Part shown: piece by piece, positions 37,226-45,557 of the stretch | Layout of the letters: each line of letters begins with the position of its first letter | How positions within the stretch are numbered: position 1 is the stretch's first letter | From: Methylomonas fluvii | GTDB lineage: Bacteria > Pseudomonadota > Gammaproteobacteria > Methylococcales > Methylomonadaceae | Direction of reading: 5' to 3' | DNA length: 64,000 nucleotides | NCBI RefSeq assembly: GCF_014850975.1 | Contig: NZ_JACXST010000003.1 | Location: 1,116,001 to 1,180,000, forward strand | Translations under genes and position numbers: made by a program | The notes under the pieces: generated by a model | What the model saw: only the letters and a program-made list of their open reading frames with translations | Database searches by the model: none | Told to the model about the DNA's origin: nothing

Positions 37226-38405
37226 AATACTGGTCCCCAGCCTTCCCGAATCCGTATCCGATGCCACCTTAGTCACATGGCACAAACAGGCGGGCGAATG
37301 GGTAAACGAAGGCGACAATCTGGCTGATCTCGAAACCGACAAAGTCATTCTGGAAGTACCGGCCCCCAAATCCGGAACTCTGCTGGAACTGGTGGTACAA
37401 GACGGCGAAACCGTGGTCGGCGGCCAACTACTCGCCAAACTGGACGCCCAGCAGGCCAAACCGGCTCAGGTAACCGAAAAAGCCGAAGAAGCCGTGCTTA
37501 GCCCTTCTGTTCGCAAACTGGTTGCCGAAAAGGATCTTGATCCCCAAGCCATCGCCGGCTCCGGCAAACATGGCAGGATTCTGAAAACCGACGTTTTGGA
37601 TTTCTTAAACACGCAAGCGAAAGACGCGCCACCTGCTCCTACTCCCGCGCCAGCGCCGGCAACGGAAACCCACTCGCCGTTGTCCGCCACAGCTGTCGCC
37701 AGCTTGAGACCGGAGCAGCGGGTGCCGATGACCCGCTTGCGTGCCAAAGTAGCCGAACGCTTGCTGCAAGCGCAGCAAAACGCGGCGATGCTGACCACCT
37801 TTAACGAAGTCAATCTCAGTGCCGTCATCGATCTGCGCAATCACTACAAAGATCGTTTCGAAACCAAACACAGCATCAAGCTGGGCTTCATGTCGTTCTT
37901 CGTCAAGGCATCGATTGAAGGCTTAAAACGCTTCCCGGCAATTAACGCTTCCATTGACGGCAGCGACATCATTTACCACGGCTACTACGACATCGGCATC
38001 GCCGTCACCACACCGCGCGGCTTGATCGTACCGATTTTGCGTGATGCAGACCAATTGGATTTCGCCGGCATCGAGAAAGGTATCCACGATTTCGGTAACA
38101 AAGCCCGCAACGGCTCAATCAGCGTCGAAGACCTCAGCGGCGGTACCTTTACCATTACCAACGGCGGCATCTTCGGTTCCATGTTGTCCACACCCATCTT
38201 GAATCCGCCGCAATGCGCGATTTTAGGCATGCACGCCATCAAGGACCGGCCAGTGGTGGAAAACGGCGAAATCGTGATTCGGCCTATCATGTATCTGGCT
38301 TTGTCCTACGACCATCGCTTGATAGACGGCAAGGAAGCGGTGCAATTTTTGGGTATCATCAAAGAGTGTCTGGAAGCGCCTGCACATTTATTGCTGAATA
38401 TCTAA
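37215..38405 (+). CDS. sucB: Dihydrolipoyl succinyltransferase (E2)
   Basis: A 396-residue E2. One lipoyl domain (lipoyl lysine in [11 protein letters not shown]), a peripheral-subunit-binding domain ([18 protein letters not shown]), an Ala/Pro linker ([12 protein letters not shown]) and a catalytic domain with the active-site loop [13 protein letters not shown]. The ATG at 37215 lies inside the end of sucA with AAGGAA upstream. It transfers the succinyl group to CoA within the 2-oxoglutarate dehydrogenase complex. Confidence 0.95.
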   Translation: MSFEILVPSLPESVSDATLVTWHKQAGEWVNEGDNLADLETDKVILEVPAPKSGTLLELVVQDGETVVGGQLLAKLDAQQAKPAQVTEKAEEAVLSPSVRKLVAEKDLDPQAIAGSGKHGRILKTDVLDFLNTQAKDAPPAPTPAPAPATETHSPLSATAVASLRPEQRVPMTRLRAKVAERLLQAQQNAAMLTTFNEVNLSAVIDLRNHYKDRFETKHSIKLGFMSFFVKASIEGLKRFPAINASIDGSDIIYHGYYDIGIAVTTPRGLIVPILRDADQLDFAGIEKGIHDFGNKARNGSISVEDLSGGTFTITNGGIFGSMLSTPILNPPQCAILGMHAIKDRPVVENGEIVIRPIMYLALSYDHRLIDGKEAVQFLGIIKECLEAPAHLLLNI

Positions 38406-38420
38406 CTTACTGTTCCTTCG

Positions 38421-38438
38421 CTCCCGCGCAAGCGGGAG
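38421..38438. repeat. Small GC-rich palindrome between sucB and the next gene
   Basis: CTCCCGC, GCAA, GCGGGAG: a perfect 7-bp hairpin with a GCAA tetraloop, in the 59-base gap. It resembles the core of the short interspersed palindromes common in proteobacterial genomes. No T run follows. Confidence 0.4.
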
Positions 38439-38464
38439 TCCACCAGCCAGCCATCATTGATTTC

Positions 38465-39103
38465 ATGCGCTACACCATCATCCCCGTTACCGCCTATCAA
38501 CAAAATTGCACCTTACTGGTCTGCGAACAAACCAATAAAGCTGCGCTGGTCGATCCGGGCGGCGACCTTGATGTATTGTTGAAGGAAGTCAAAAAGCAGG
38601 GTGCGGAACTGGAATCGATACTGGTCACCCACGGCCATCTGGATCATGTCGGCGGCGTGGCGGAGTTGGCTAAAAAACTCTCGTTGCCGATCATCGGCCC
38701 GCAAATTGAAGATAACTTCTGGATCGAGGCCTTGGCGCAGCAATGCCGGATGTTCGGTTTTCCGGAATCGGCGAGTTTTACCCCGCAGCGTTGGCTGAAC
38801 GACGGCGATACGGTTAAGGTGGGTAACGAGGTGTTACAGGTGATTCATTGCCCGGGACACACACCCGGCCATGTGGTGTTTTTCAGCGAGGCACAGCGCC
38901 TGGCGCTGGTTGGCGATGTGTTGTTCAAAGGCTCGATAGGCCGTACCGATTTTCCCAAAGGCGACCATCAAACCTTGATAGATTCCATTGAGTTAAAACT
39001 CTGGCCTTTGGGAGATGACGTGAAATTCATCCCCGGTCACGGCCCAATGTCTACATTTGGCGCTGAAATGCGCAGCAATCCTTATGTCGGAGCCTATCGT
39101 TAA
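38465..39103 (+). CDS. MBL-fold metallohydrolase (glyoxalase II-like, YcbL type)
   Basis: A 212-residue metallo-beta-lactamase fold. The metal site is [10 protein letters not shown] (HxHxDH), with further ligands in [19 protein letters not shown] and [10 protein letters not shown]. The length and [12 protein letters not shown] motif match the YcbL type II glyoxalase-like group. Homology starts at the ATG at 38465, although the frame is open back into sucB. Thiolester hydrolysis is likely but not certain. Confidence 0.85.
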   Translation: MRYTIIPVTAYQQNCTLLVCEQTNKAALVDPGGDLDVLLKEVKKQGAELESILVTHGHLDHVGGVAELAKKLSLPIIGPQIEDNFWIEALAQQCRMFGFPESASFTPQRWLNDGDTVKVGNEVLQVIHCPGHTPGHVVFFSEAQRLALVGDVLFKGSIGRTDFPKGDHQTLIDSIELKLWPLGDDVKFIPGHGPMSTFGAEMRSNPYVGAYR

Positions 39104-39147
39104 CGGTCTCCTCAGCAATCAAAAGCCAGACGGCGCGATCATCACTA

Positions 39148-39594
39148 CTAGCGCTCCAATTTGGTCAGGCTGACGAATTGTTCTGCCGAAGGCTGACTCA
39201 CCAAATCGCTCAAAACCGCCTTGTCCAAAGTCTGTAAAAACTGCTCTACAGCGCCGCCTAACAGCCCTATCAGCCCGCACCCCTTCTCCAGCGCACAACT
39301 ACCCTGTTTTTTGGGATTAAAACATTCGGCCATCTGAAAGTGCCCCTCCACTTCCCGTACCACATTGCCGACACTAATCTCCCGCGCCGGCCGCGACAAA
39401 CAAATGCCGCCCCCTTTGCCGCGCACCGTCAGCACAAAACCTTTTACGCCCAGTTTGTGTACCACCTTGACCAAGTGGTTTCTGGAAATGCCGAAAAAAT
39501 CGGCTAATTCAGTAATTGTCACCCGTTTTTCAGTGTTAATAGCTAGATAAATCAGTACGCGCAGCGCGTAATCGGTATGTGCAGTCAATTGCAT
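39148..39594 (-). CDS. nsrR: NO-responsive repressor NsrR (Rrf2 family)
   Basis: A 148-residue Rrf2-type regulator. An N-terminal winged helix begins MQLTAHTDYALRVLIYLA and has GISRNHLVKVVHKLG as the recognition region. Three cysteines, C91, C100 and C106, are placed to hold the iron-sulfur cluster that NO destroys, close to the pattern of NsrR in E. coli. It is divergent from the norCB operon, with an NsrR-like operator between, which makes the assignment to NO control firm. Confidence 0.9.
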   Translation of the reverse strand: MQLTAHTDYALRVLIYLAINTEKRVTITELADFFGISRNHLVKVVHKLGVKGFVLTVRGKGGGICLSRPAREISVGNVVREVEGHFQMAECFNPKKQGSCALEKGCGLIGLLGGAVEQFLQTLDKAVLSDLVSQPSAEQFVSLTKLER

Positions 39595-39655
39595 GTCGTT
39601 GAATTTGGTAAAAGCCGTATTTGAAATAAATGTTAATGACGCCTACACTTGCTTA

Positions 39656-39678
39656 AAGTTGCATTTTTAACGCATGTT
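39656..39678 (+). promoter_or_regulatory. Probable NsrR operator for the nor operon
   Basis: AAGTTGCATTT, T, TAACGCATGTT is an 11-1-11 imperfect inverted repeat close to the NsrR consensus (AAGATGCATTT and its complement). It directly adjoins a TATAAA box at 39678-39683, where a bound repressor would block transcription of the nor genes starting at 39705. Confidence 0.65.
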
Positions 39679-39704
39679 ATAAAACTGTCCGGCGGTAAAA
39701 TTTA

Positions 39705-40043
39705 ATGTTGATCGAACCCGTTGCCCTATCCGATTTTTTCCTGAGCTTTTTCAGTGCGGCGTTGATCATCTTGCTGGCTACGGTGTATGCCGCGTTGTAT
39801 GCCTGGTCCAAGATCAGCGGCCACCGTAAATTCGAGTTTGCCGCCTGGTTAATCTACGCCGCATTGCTGATTTGCGTTGGCGTGTTCAGCTACGTCAATC
39901 ATTTTAACGATTATTGGCTGCTGCTGTCGTTGTTAATGGTACTCGGCTACGGCTGGATGCCGCGTTTTATCTGGAAGTTGTGCGCCGCGACGCACGATGC
40001 AGATACTCACCACTCTCATCAATCTGGAGATCATCATGACTGA
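39705..40043 (+). CDS. Membrane protein at the head of the nor operon
   Basis: A 112-residue protein with three hydrophobic helices (FFLSFFSAALIILLATVYAALYA, FAAWLIYAALLICVGVFSYV, YWLLLSLLMVLGYGW) and a His/Asp-rich tail (HDADTHHSHQSGDHHD) that might bind metal. Its last bases overlap the norC start by 8. It is the first gene after the NsrR operator, so it probably helps assemble or mature the NO reductase, for example in metal supply, but its function is unknown. Confidence 0.7.
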   Translation: MLIEPVALSDFFLSFFSAALIILLATVYAALYAWSKISGHRKFEFAAWLIYAALLICVGVFSYVNHFNDYWLLLSLLMVLGYGWMPRFIWKLCAATHDADTHHSHQSGDHHD

Positions 40044-40641
40044 GCAAAGTCCGCCCCGCTGGGCGTCGGAAACATTCTGGAAAAAAACCGCGATCTGGGT
40101 GACCGGCGGGTCTTTTGTGCTGCTGGTTATTTTAAGCTTCGATTCGATGAAACAAATCAGTGCCGGCGGTCCGCGCGTGCCCGCCTACAGCGTGATAAAC
40201 AAAGACATCAGCTACCGCTTCGACAAAGCCAAGCAGCGCTACCAACCCACCATCGGTGAGGACGCACCGTTGTTCGGCAAAACCCTCAGCGAAGAAGAAG
40301 CGGAAAAACTGGTCGACCACGGCAAAAAAACCGTGCAAGCCAAAAACTGCATGAACTGCCACACCCTGCTCGGCAACGGCGCCTATTACGCGCCCGATTT
40401 GACCAAAGCCTGGCTGGACCAAGGCTGGGGGGCCAAGGAATCGCGCGAACAAATGATGGTGAATTTCCTGCTGGACCCGGAAAAAAATGCCCGCACCTAC
40501 GGCTCCAACCGCAAGATGCCCAATCTGGACATCACGCCACCCGAAGCGGAAGCCATCGTGGCTTTCCTGAAATGGATGTCGTCTATCGACACCAATGGCT
40601 TCCCGCACAATTTCATCGCGCTGGGCGAAGAGGATAAATAA
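40036..40641 (+). CDS. norC: Nitric oxide reductase subunit C (cytochrome c)
   Basis: A 201-residue NorC. One N-terminal membrane anchor (ETFWKKTAIWVTGGSFVLLVILSF), then a monohaem cytochrome c domain with CMNCH and a distal Met in NRKMPNLDI. It hands electrons to NorB. The ATG at 40036 has CTGGAGATC upstream and sits inside the end of the preceding gene. norB begins directly after its stop. Confidence 0.94.
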   Translation: MTEQSPPRWASETFWKKTAIWVTGGSFVLLVILSFDSMKQISAGGPRVPAYSVINKDISYRFDKAKQRYQPTIGEDAPLFGKTLSEEEAEKLVDHGKKTVQAKNCMNCHTLLGNGAYYAPDLTKAWLDQGWGAKESREQMMVNFLLDPEKNARTYGSNRKMPNLDITPPEAEAIVAFLKWMSSIDTNGFPHNFIALGEEDK

Positions 40642-42147
40642 ATGACCTTACAAGCTTATCAAAAAAAAGCGGCGAACTGCTGGGCCGGTTGTAAGCAGCG
40701 CCATACCGAGCTCATGGCCAATCCCCATCTGAGCGGCGGCCAAAAACTGGCGGTGCATTACTTTACCGTGGCGATGGTGCTGTTCATGGCACAATTGCTG
40801 TTCGGCCTGTTGGCCGGTCTGCAATTCATCTTCCCCAGCTTTTTGTACGAAATCCTGGATTTCAACGTCAACCGCATGGTGCACATCAATGCCATGGTGG
40901 TATGGATGCTGTATGGCTTTCTTGGTTCGGTGTACTGGTTTTTAGAGGAGGAAAGCGGCGTCGAAATCGTCGGCCTGAAATGGGGGCAACTGGCGTTCTG
41001 GATATTGACCGGCGCCGTCACCGTGGTGGTCTTGGTGTATTTGTTGATTCAAATCGGCAGCGGCACCGACACCTCGTTGTGGTTGATCAACGAAGGCCGC
41101 GAGTATATCGAAGCACCACGCTGGGCCGACATCGGCATCGTCGTGGTGGTATTGACCTTTTTCTATAACGTGGCCGCCACCTTTGCCAAGGGCAAATGGT
41201 CGGGCATCGCCGGCGTGTTGACTTTGGACCTGGTCGCGCTAGCCGGCTTGTATCTGGCGGGCATGTTTTATGTGACCAATATTTCCATCGACCAATACTG
41301 GTGGTGGTGGGTGATTCATTTGTGGGTGGAAGCCACCTGGGAAGTATTGGTCGGCTGCATCATGGCCTGGAGCTTGATGAAATTGCTGGGCGTGCGCCGC
41401 AAAGTCGTACAAACCTGGCTGTATATCGAAGTGGCGTTGATGTTCGGTTCCGGCATCTTGGGCTTGGGCCATCACTACTTCTGGATCGGCACACCAGAAT
41501 ACTGGTTCACCATCGGCGGCTTCTTTTCGGCGCTAGAACCCATCCCTTTGGTGGCGATGGTGGTGCACTCAATATACGATGCTGGCGCGCATCGTTTCAA
41601 AAACAGCAACCACCCGGCTTTGGCCTGGATCATCGCCCACGCTTTTGGCAATTTTCTCGGCGCCGGCGTTTGGGGTTTTATGCACACCCTGCCGCAAATC
41701 AATCTGTATACCCACGGCACCCAATGGTCGGCGTCGCACGGCCATTTAGCTTTCTTCGGGGCTTATGCCACCATCAACATTGCCTTTTTCTATCTGGCGG
41801 CACAGCAAGCGCGCGGTAAGGTCTGGATGGGCGGTGAGCTTGCCAATGGCTGGCGCTGGAAAACCGCAGCGGTACTATTAAACCTGGGCGTGATGGGTAT
41901 GACGGTGGCATTGTTGATCGCCGGCTACGAACAATCGTTTATCGAACGCGCGGTGGAAGGCTCCACCTGGGCCGGCTATTTCGCCGCACAGAATCATCCC
42001 TGGTTTATGCAAGCAATGGTCTGGCGCATGGTATTTGGTTTGATGACAGCCGCTGGCGGCGGTTTGTTGTTCTGGGATTTATTGGAAATCGGCAAAGGCG
42101 AACAACGGCCCGCGGCAGTGATTGACAGCGAAGCAGTAGCCCAATAA
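40642..42147 (+). CDS. norB: Nitric oxide reductase subunit B
   Basis: A 501-residue haem-copper-type subunit with about 12 membrane helices. Visible ligands include NRMVHINAMVVW, HLWVEATWEV, LGLGHHYFW and SHGHLAFFGAY, the His set for low-spin haem b, haem b3 and the non-haem iron. The length and lack of a long N-terminal extension indicate cytochrome-c-dependent NorB rather than quinol-type qNor. It reduces NO to nitrous oxide at the membrane. In methanotrophs it detoxifies NO made by ammonia oxidation or serves partial denitrification. Confidence 0.95.
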   Translation: MTLQAYQKKAANCWAGCKQRHTELMANPHLSGGQKLAVHYFTVAMVLFMAQLLFGLLAGLQFIFPSFLYEILDFNVNRMVHINAMVVWMLYGFLGSVYWFLEEESGVEIVGLKWGQLAFWILTGAVTVVVLVYLLIQIGSGTDTSLWLINEGREYIEAPRWADIGIVVVVLTFFYNVAATFAKGKWSGIAGVLTLDLVALAGLYLAGMFYVTNISIDQYWWWWVIHLWVEATWEVLVGCIMAWSLMKLLGVRRKVVQTWLYIEVALMFGSGILGLGHHYFWIGTPEYWFTIGGFFSALEPIPLVAMVVHSIYDAGAHRFKNSNHPALAWIIAHAFGNFLGAGVWGFMHTLPQINLYTHGTQWSASHGHLAFFGAYATINIAFFYLAAQQARGKVWMGGELANGWRWKTAAVLLNLGVMGMTVALLIAGYEQSFIERAVEGSTWAGYFAAQNHPWFMQAMVWRMVFGLMTAAGGGLLFWDLLEIGKGEQRPAAVIDSEAVAQ

Positions 42148-42156
42148 ATCAACGGT

Positions 42157-42225
42157 GTGGCTTGCCGCTTGGCAAGCCACCTGGTCTTAACAGACTTAAG
42201 GCGAATACACTGCCGTATTCGCCTT
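42157..42225 (+). terminator. Tandem hairpins after norB
   Basis: Two perfect hairpins follow the norB stop: GTGGCTTGCC with GGCAAGCCAC around GCTT (42157-42180), then AAGGCGAATAC with GTATTCGCCTT around a 6-base loop (42198-42225). No long T run follows either on the plus strand. They lie between convergent genes and may end both transcripts. Confidence 0.6.
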
Positions 42226-42239
42226 ATAACGGTTTTATC

Positions 42240-42434
42240 TCAAACCGGAGAACATTGCGAACAAGCGGTTGGCTTGGCAAATCTCTCACCGGCCTTCTTC
42301 GCCGCACTGGTCACGCTGCTGATCGAACCCAGATAATAAATAGCCTCTTTAGCCGGCAGCAAAGAGCAGCTGGATTTATGAATCAGATGGTCGCCATTTT
42401 CCTGCGCGCTTATCTCAATAAAAAACTCTGCCAT
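42240..42434 (-). CDS. Small conserved-looking protein with paired cysteines
   Basis: A 64-residue protein, MAEFFIEISAQENGDHLIHK then SSCSLLPAKEAIYYLGSISS and a tail with KPTACSQCSPV. The ATG at 42434 has GAGGATAAAAC upstream, so the longer frame to 42578 is not used. Three cysteines, two as CSQC near the C-terminus, and one His suggest a metal or redox role. No family is assigned. The 490 bases between it and the next gene contain no other gene that I can support. Confidence 0.6.
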   Translation of the reverse strand: MAEFFIEISAQENGDHLIHKSSCSLLPAKEAIYYLGSISSVTSAAKKAGERFAKPTACSQCSPV

Positions 42435-42926
42435 GGTTTTATCCTCTTGAAATTTATTATGCGGATATTCGTTTGAAACCACCAGACCACTCATTCGACC
42501 GAGCGGCTGTCGGCCATCGAACATTCGAGCTTGAGCAATGTTACGAAGGCGACAGGAAATGTTTAAATTCCCCACCATTTCAAGGCTCGGTTAACTACGC
42601 AGCAAGAGATATACCAAAATCAGGGAAGTGAAGACTACAGGAAAATAACGGACCCGCAGAGCGCATTCTTATCTGAAACGGCTACCTATTCCGCTCGAAA
42701 GCAACCGCTAATTTTGTTAACACAACGGGCCGCGCATTCCACCATAGGGTTATAGTGGTTGAATCCTTGCTTTTGGAATCATTGGGTTGGCGGTATCGAC
42801 CCCTTGCTGCCTGTCGCTGTAAGTGATTCAATGACAGCAATTTAATTATTACCGGCCACTATTGCATCTCAGTCAGTGATATGCAGAAACTTTCTAATTA
42901 CTAGATAGGCATTGAATCAAAAGCAT

Positions 42927-43382
42927 ATGCATGCTACGCCAGAACAGTTGCACGAGATGCTCATCTATTGCATGAGCTTCGCACGCACCATGCTCGAAGA
43001 TTCTGGCGACTTCTATCCGTTCGGTGCGACGCTTTCCTTTCAGGGCGTTGTTGCTGGCGTCGGTGGATACAACGGCGAAGAGAAGCCTTCTCCAACGGAA
43101 ATCTATCAACTTCTCGGTGAGGCATTTCTCCGTGGCGTCGAGCGCAACGAGCATGCAGGAGTGGCTCTCGCCGCGAATGTCGATATCCCGGATGAGTATT
43201 CGGCACCGTCCCGTGACGGTCTGCGCGTTCACCTCGAAGGCCCGGGGTACTCTCGCTTTATCTATGTGCCATACACATTCACAAAACAAAGGCTCTTCAA
43301 GAAGCGCCGCGTTGTTCAGTTCGCCGAGCCGTTCGCCGTTGAGATTTCACCGATCTACTATCCAGTGCACGGCGATGCCTAA
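42927..43382 (+). CDS. Hypothetical protein, possibly acquired
   Basis: A protein of about 151 residues with no signal peptide: MHATPEQLHEMLIYCMSFAR, then a beta-rich middle and a C-terminal YYPVHGDA. The ATG at 42927 and a TTG at 42912 are both possible; neither has a clear ribosome site. Codon use (GCG, CTC, TTC, CGC, few AAA/GAA runs) looks different from neighbouring genes, and the surroundings lack other genes, which suggests transfer. It has no recognised family. Confidence 0.5.
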   Translation: MHATPEQLHEMLIYCMSFARTMLEDSGDFYPFGATLSFQGVVAGVGGYNGEEKPSPTEIYQLLGEAFLRGVERNEHAGVALAANVDIPDEYSAPSRDGLRVHLEGPGYSRFIYVPYTFTKQRLFKKRRVVQFAEPFAVEISPIYYPVHGDA

Positions 43383-43455
43383 GCCCTCCGTCAAAGAAAA
43401 GCTGCGCTTCGCCGCGAGCCCTTCAGCTACACGGTGAAAGGCTGTTCTTGAGATT

Positions 43456-43614
43456 TTACCTGTCATTGACTTGGAAAGCGCGACAGTCGGTAATTGGCCG
43501 AGACGGAGAATTCACCAATTTCGAAAAATTAGTCTCGATAGCTGCCCTCCAAAGATCGATGACTTTGCATAAATCAAGGTCAACTCTTAGCTGATCCATA
43601 TCTATTCCACTCAT
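43456..43614 (-). other. Possible 52-codon ORF in the gap 43383-43651
   Basis: The minus strand can encode MSGIDMDQLRVDLDLCKVID followed by LWRAAIETNFSKLVNSPSRP to a stop at 43456, with a protein-like composition. The ribosome site is poor and no family is recognised; it could be a remnant of a larger gene. Nothing else in the gap is supported. Confidence 0.2.
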
Positions 43615-43651
43615 TTTTCGTAGCAGCCTAGCCTTTTTCTTGGCCGTTGCG

Positions 43652-43945
43652 CAAAATAACTCCAACTTTTTAGTTCCGAGCTCGAACGATCGAGCTCGAA
43701 GCATGATCATCCAGGAAAATTTCTTGGTCGTTGCAGTTCAGAGCTCGAGCATTGGACAAAATAACTCCAATGCTCTGGGTTGGAAGTGAAATGATGGAGA
43801 AAATTTCTCGGGCATTCGAGCTCTGATCTCGATGATTCAAGAAAATTACTCGATCATTGCAGCTCAGAGCTTGAGCATTGGACAAATTAACTCCAACGTT
43901 CTAGTTCGTGACTGAAACAATGGAGAAATTTTCTTGGGCGTTATC
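43652..43945. repeat. 42-bp tandem repeat array, locus 2
   Basis: Units start at about 43652, 43713 (43 bp), 43756, 43798, 43840, 43882 and 43924 (partial). The first full unit is again followed by an extra half unit (about 21 bp, up to 43712), exactly as in locus 1. The sequence before it, CTTTTTCTTGGCCGTTG, matches the left arm of the hairpin at locus 1. The array lies between convergent genes, just beyond the 3' end of the GTPase gene. Units alternate AGAAAATT.CTCGG and ACAAAATAACTCCAA forms, so pairs of units may be the real duplication step. Confidence 0.85.
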
Positions 43946-43973
43946 GAAACCAGCTACAAGCCACCCCGAAGTT

Positions 43974-45557
43974 TCACTCCGCCAACAACACTCTGCCCAA
44001 CAAACTCCCCTGCTCTATAGCCACGGTCGGCTCGACGCTGCATTTGGACAGCAGCGCTTGTAATTGCTGTTGCAGCAATTCATTGTGTTGCTGTTCGGCC
44101 TTTAAAGCCTGTTTGATTTCCGCCCTCACCGCCGTTAAAGCCTGCTGCAAACCTTTCTGTAGACCTTTCAACGCCGCTTTCTGCAAGGACGGCTGGATTT
44201 TTTTGTGCAGGAAAAATGGGATCAACCAGCTCAGGCCGATCAACAGCACGCTGTGAACCGCAAAGTCAGTGCCCAAATAAGCGGTGGCGTCGGCGGCGCT
44301 GTGGTAGTAGCCGGAAAACACCTGATAGCCGACTGCGCCCATCGCCGCCAGTGGCAAGACAGTTTCGCAGATCGCGGTGAATCTCAGCAAAAAACGCTGA
44401 GCGCCGTTGCCGGGCTGCAATAAAGCCTGTCGGCCGGCCAACTCGGTTTGGGCGGTAAGATTTTTCTCGGTGTTATCGCGGACAAATTGCAACGCAGCTT
44501 TCAAGGGTTTGCTGGGGATGTTGGCTTGCGCCGCTTGCAGAACCAGTTCGTCCAGCAAATCGTTCAGGCGGTTCTGCGCCCAGTCGTCCCACAGCTTGAT
44601 GTCCGCTGGTTGGCCCAGGTTCTCCGCCCAGAATTGCGCCAGCTGTTTGATCGGCCAGGCCAAACCTTGCTGCAAGCTGGCTTCGGTATGCTGCCAAAGC
44701 GCCTCAACATTTTGCTGACATTGCACATAATCTTGGCCGGAAAAATCGTCCGCCAATTGCTGCAAGGTCTGCTTTAAATGTTGGCGGCGCAATTGCTCGC
44801 TGCGCCGTTCCAGTTGCGCAACGCTGTGTTTACCGGACAGTTGCCGCAACTGTTCCAGCAACGCGGCGAACTCATCGCCGTCTGGTTCGCTGCAACTGGT
44901 GCGAAAAATCAAAGGATCGGTAAAACCGGCCTTACCCAGCTGCTGTTTAAAATCGTCGTATTGCACCGGCTGCCCACGATCCCACTGATTCATCACAAAC
45001 AGCCAGGCGTGTTTCGCGCCCTCGGCCAGCAGCAATTGCCAAGCTTTGTTGTCGCGGTAGCGCTCCGGACTGACTACGTAGAGTAAAACGTCGATATGCG
45101 GCAGCCACTCCAATACCAGGCGCTTGTTGCCAAGTTCTACGCTGTCGAAATCCGGCATATCAATCCAGACGATATGGCTATTGGCCGCATCGTTGTGCTG
45201 GCTAATCTTGATGCTGTCCAGCGGCAGGCCGGCCGGCAATTTATTAATCGCCAGACTTTGGTGGTGATACAAGGTCACTTCCCGCGAGGTGGGCCGCTCA
45301 ATGCCGGCTCGGGCAATCGCCTGCCCCGCCAAACGATTTAACAAGCTGCTTTTGCCCACGCCGGTGCCGCCCATGAACGCCACAATCAAGGGTCTGGTGT
45401 GCGGGTCGGTTTGACTCGCTGCAAATAAAGTTTCCGTGCTGCGCGCGTCCATCGTTGTCAATAATTGTGCCCGCTCCGCGCTCAATCGGCCTTCGGCTTG
45501 CGCGGCTGCGGCCCATTGCTGGGCTTGAGTCAGCAATTCAGAGTAATCGTAAGCCAT
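43974..45557 (-). CDS. Era/dynamin-like GTPase with membrane segment (second of pair)
   Basis: A 527-residue GTPase. G1 is GGTGVGKSS (63-71), G3 is DMPDFDS and G4 is NQWDRG. A helical middle is followed by hydrophobic stretches (FTAICETVLPLAAMGAVGYQVFSG and FAVHSVLLIGLSWLIPFFL, about 395-450) and a Gln/Leu-rich coiled coil at the end. It overlaps the upstream GTPase gene by 20 bases. The family resembles YfjP/dynamin-like proteins that act at membranes; the function is unknown. Confidence 0.75.
   Translation of the reverse strand: MAYDYSELLTQAQQWAAAAQAEGRLSAERAQLLTTMDARSTETLFAASQTDPHTRPLIVAFMGGTGVGKSSLLNRLAGQAIARAGIERPTSREVTLYHHQSLAINKLPAGLPLDSIKISQHNDAANSHIVWIDMPDFDSVELGNKRLVLEWLPHIDVLLYVVSPERYRDNKAWQLLLAEGAKHAWLFVMNQWDRGQPVQYDDFKQQLGKAGFTDPLIFRTSCSEPDGDEFAALLEQLRQLSGKHSVAQLERRSEQLRRQHLKQTLQQLADDFSGQDYVQCQQNVEALWQHTEASLQQGLAWPIKQLAQFWAENLGQPADIKLWDDWAQNRLNDLLDELVLQAAQANIPSKPLKAALQFVRDNTEKNLTAQTELAGRQALLQPGNGAQRFLLRFTAICETVLPLAAMGAVGYQVFSGYYHSAADATAYLGTDFAVHSVLLIGLSWLIPFFLHKKIQPSLQKAALKGLQKGLQQALTAVRAEIKQALKAEQQHNELLQQQLQALLSKCSVEPTVAIEQGSLLGRVLLAE

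Noticed and set aside
38213..38464. N-terminal extension of the MBL hydrolase
   Set aside because: This frame overlaps the sucB C-terminus and reads as a shadow; the family begins at the ATG at 38465.
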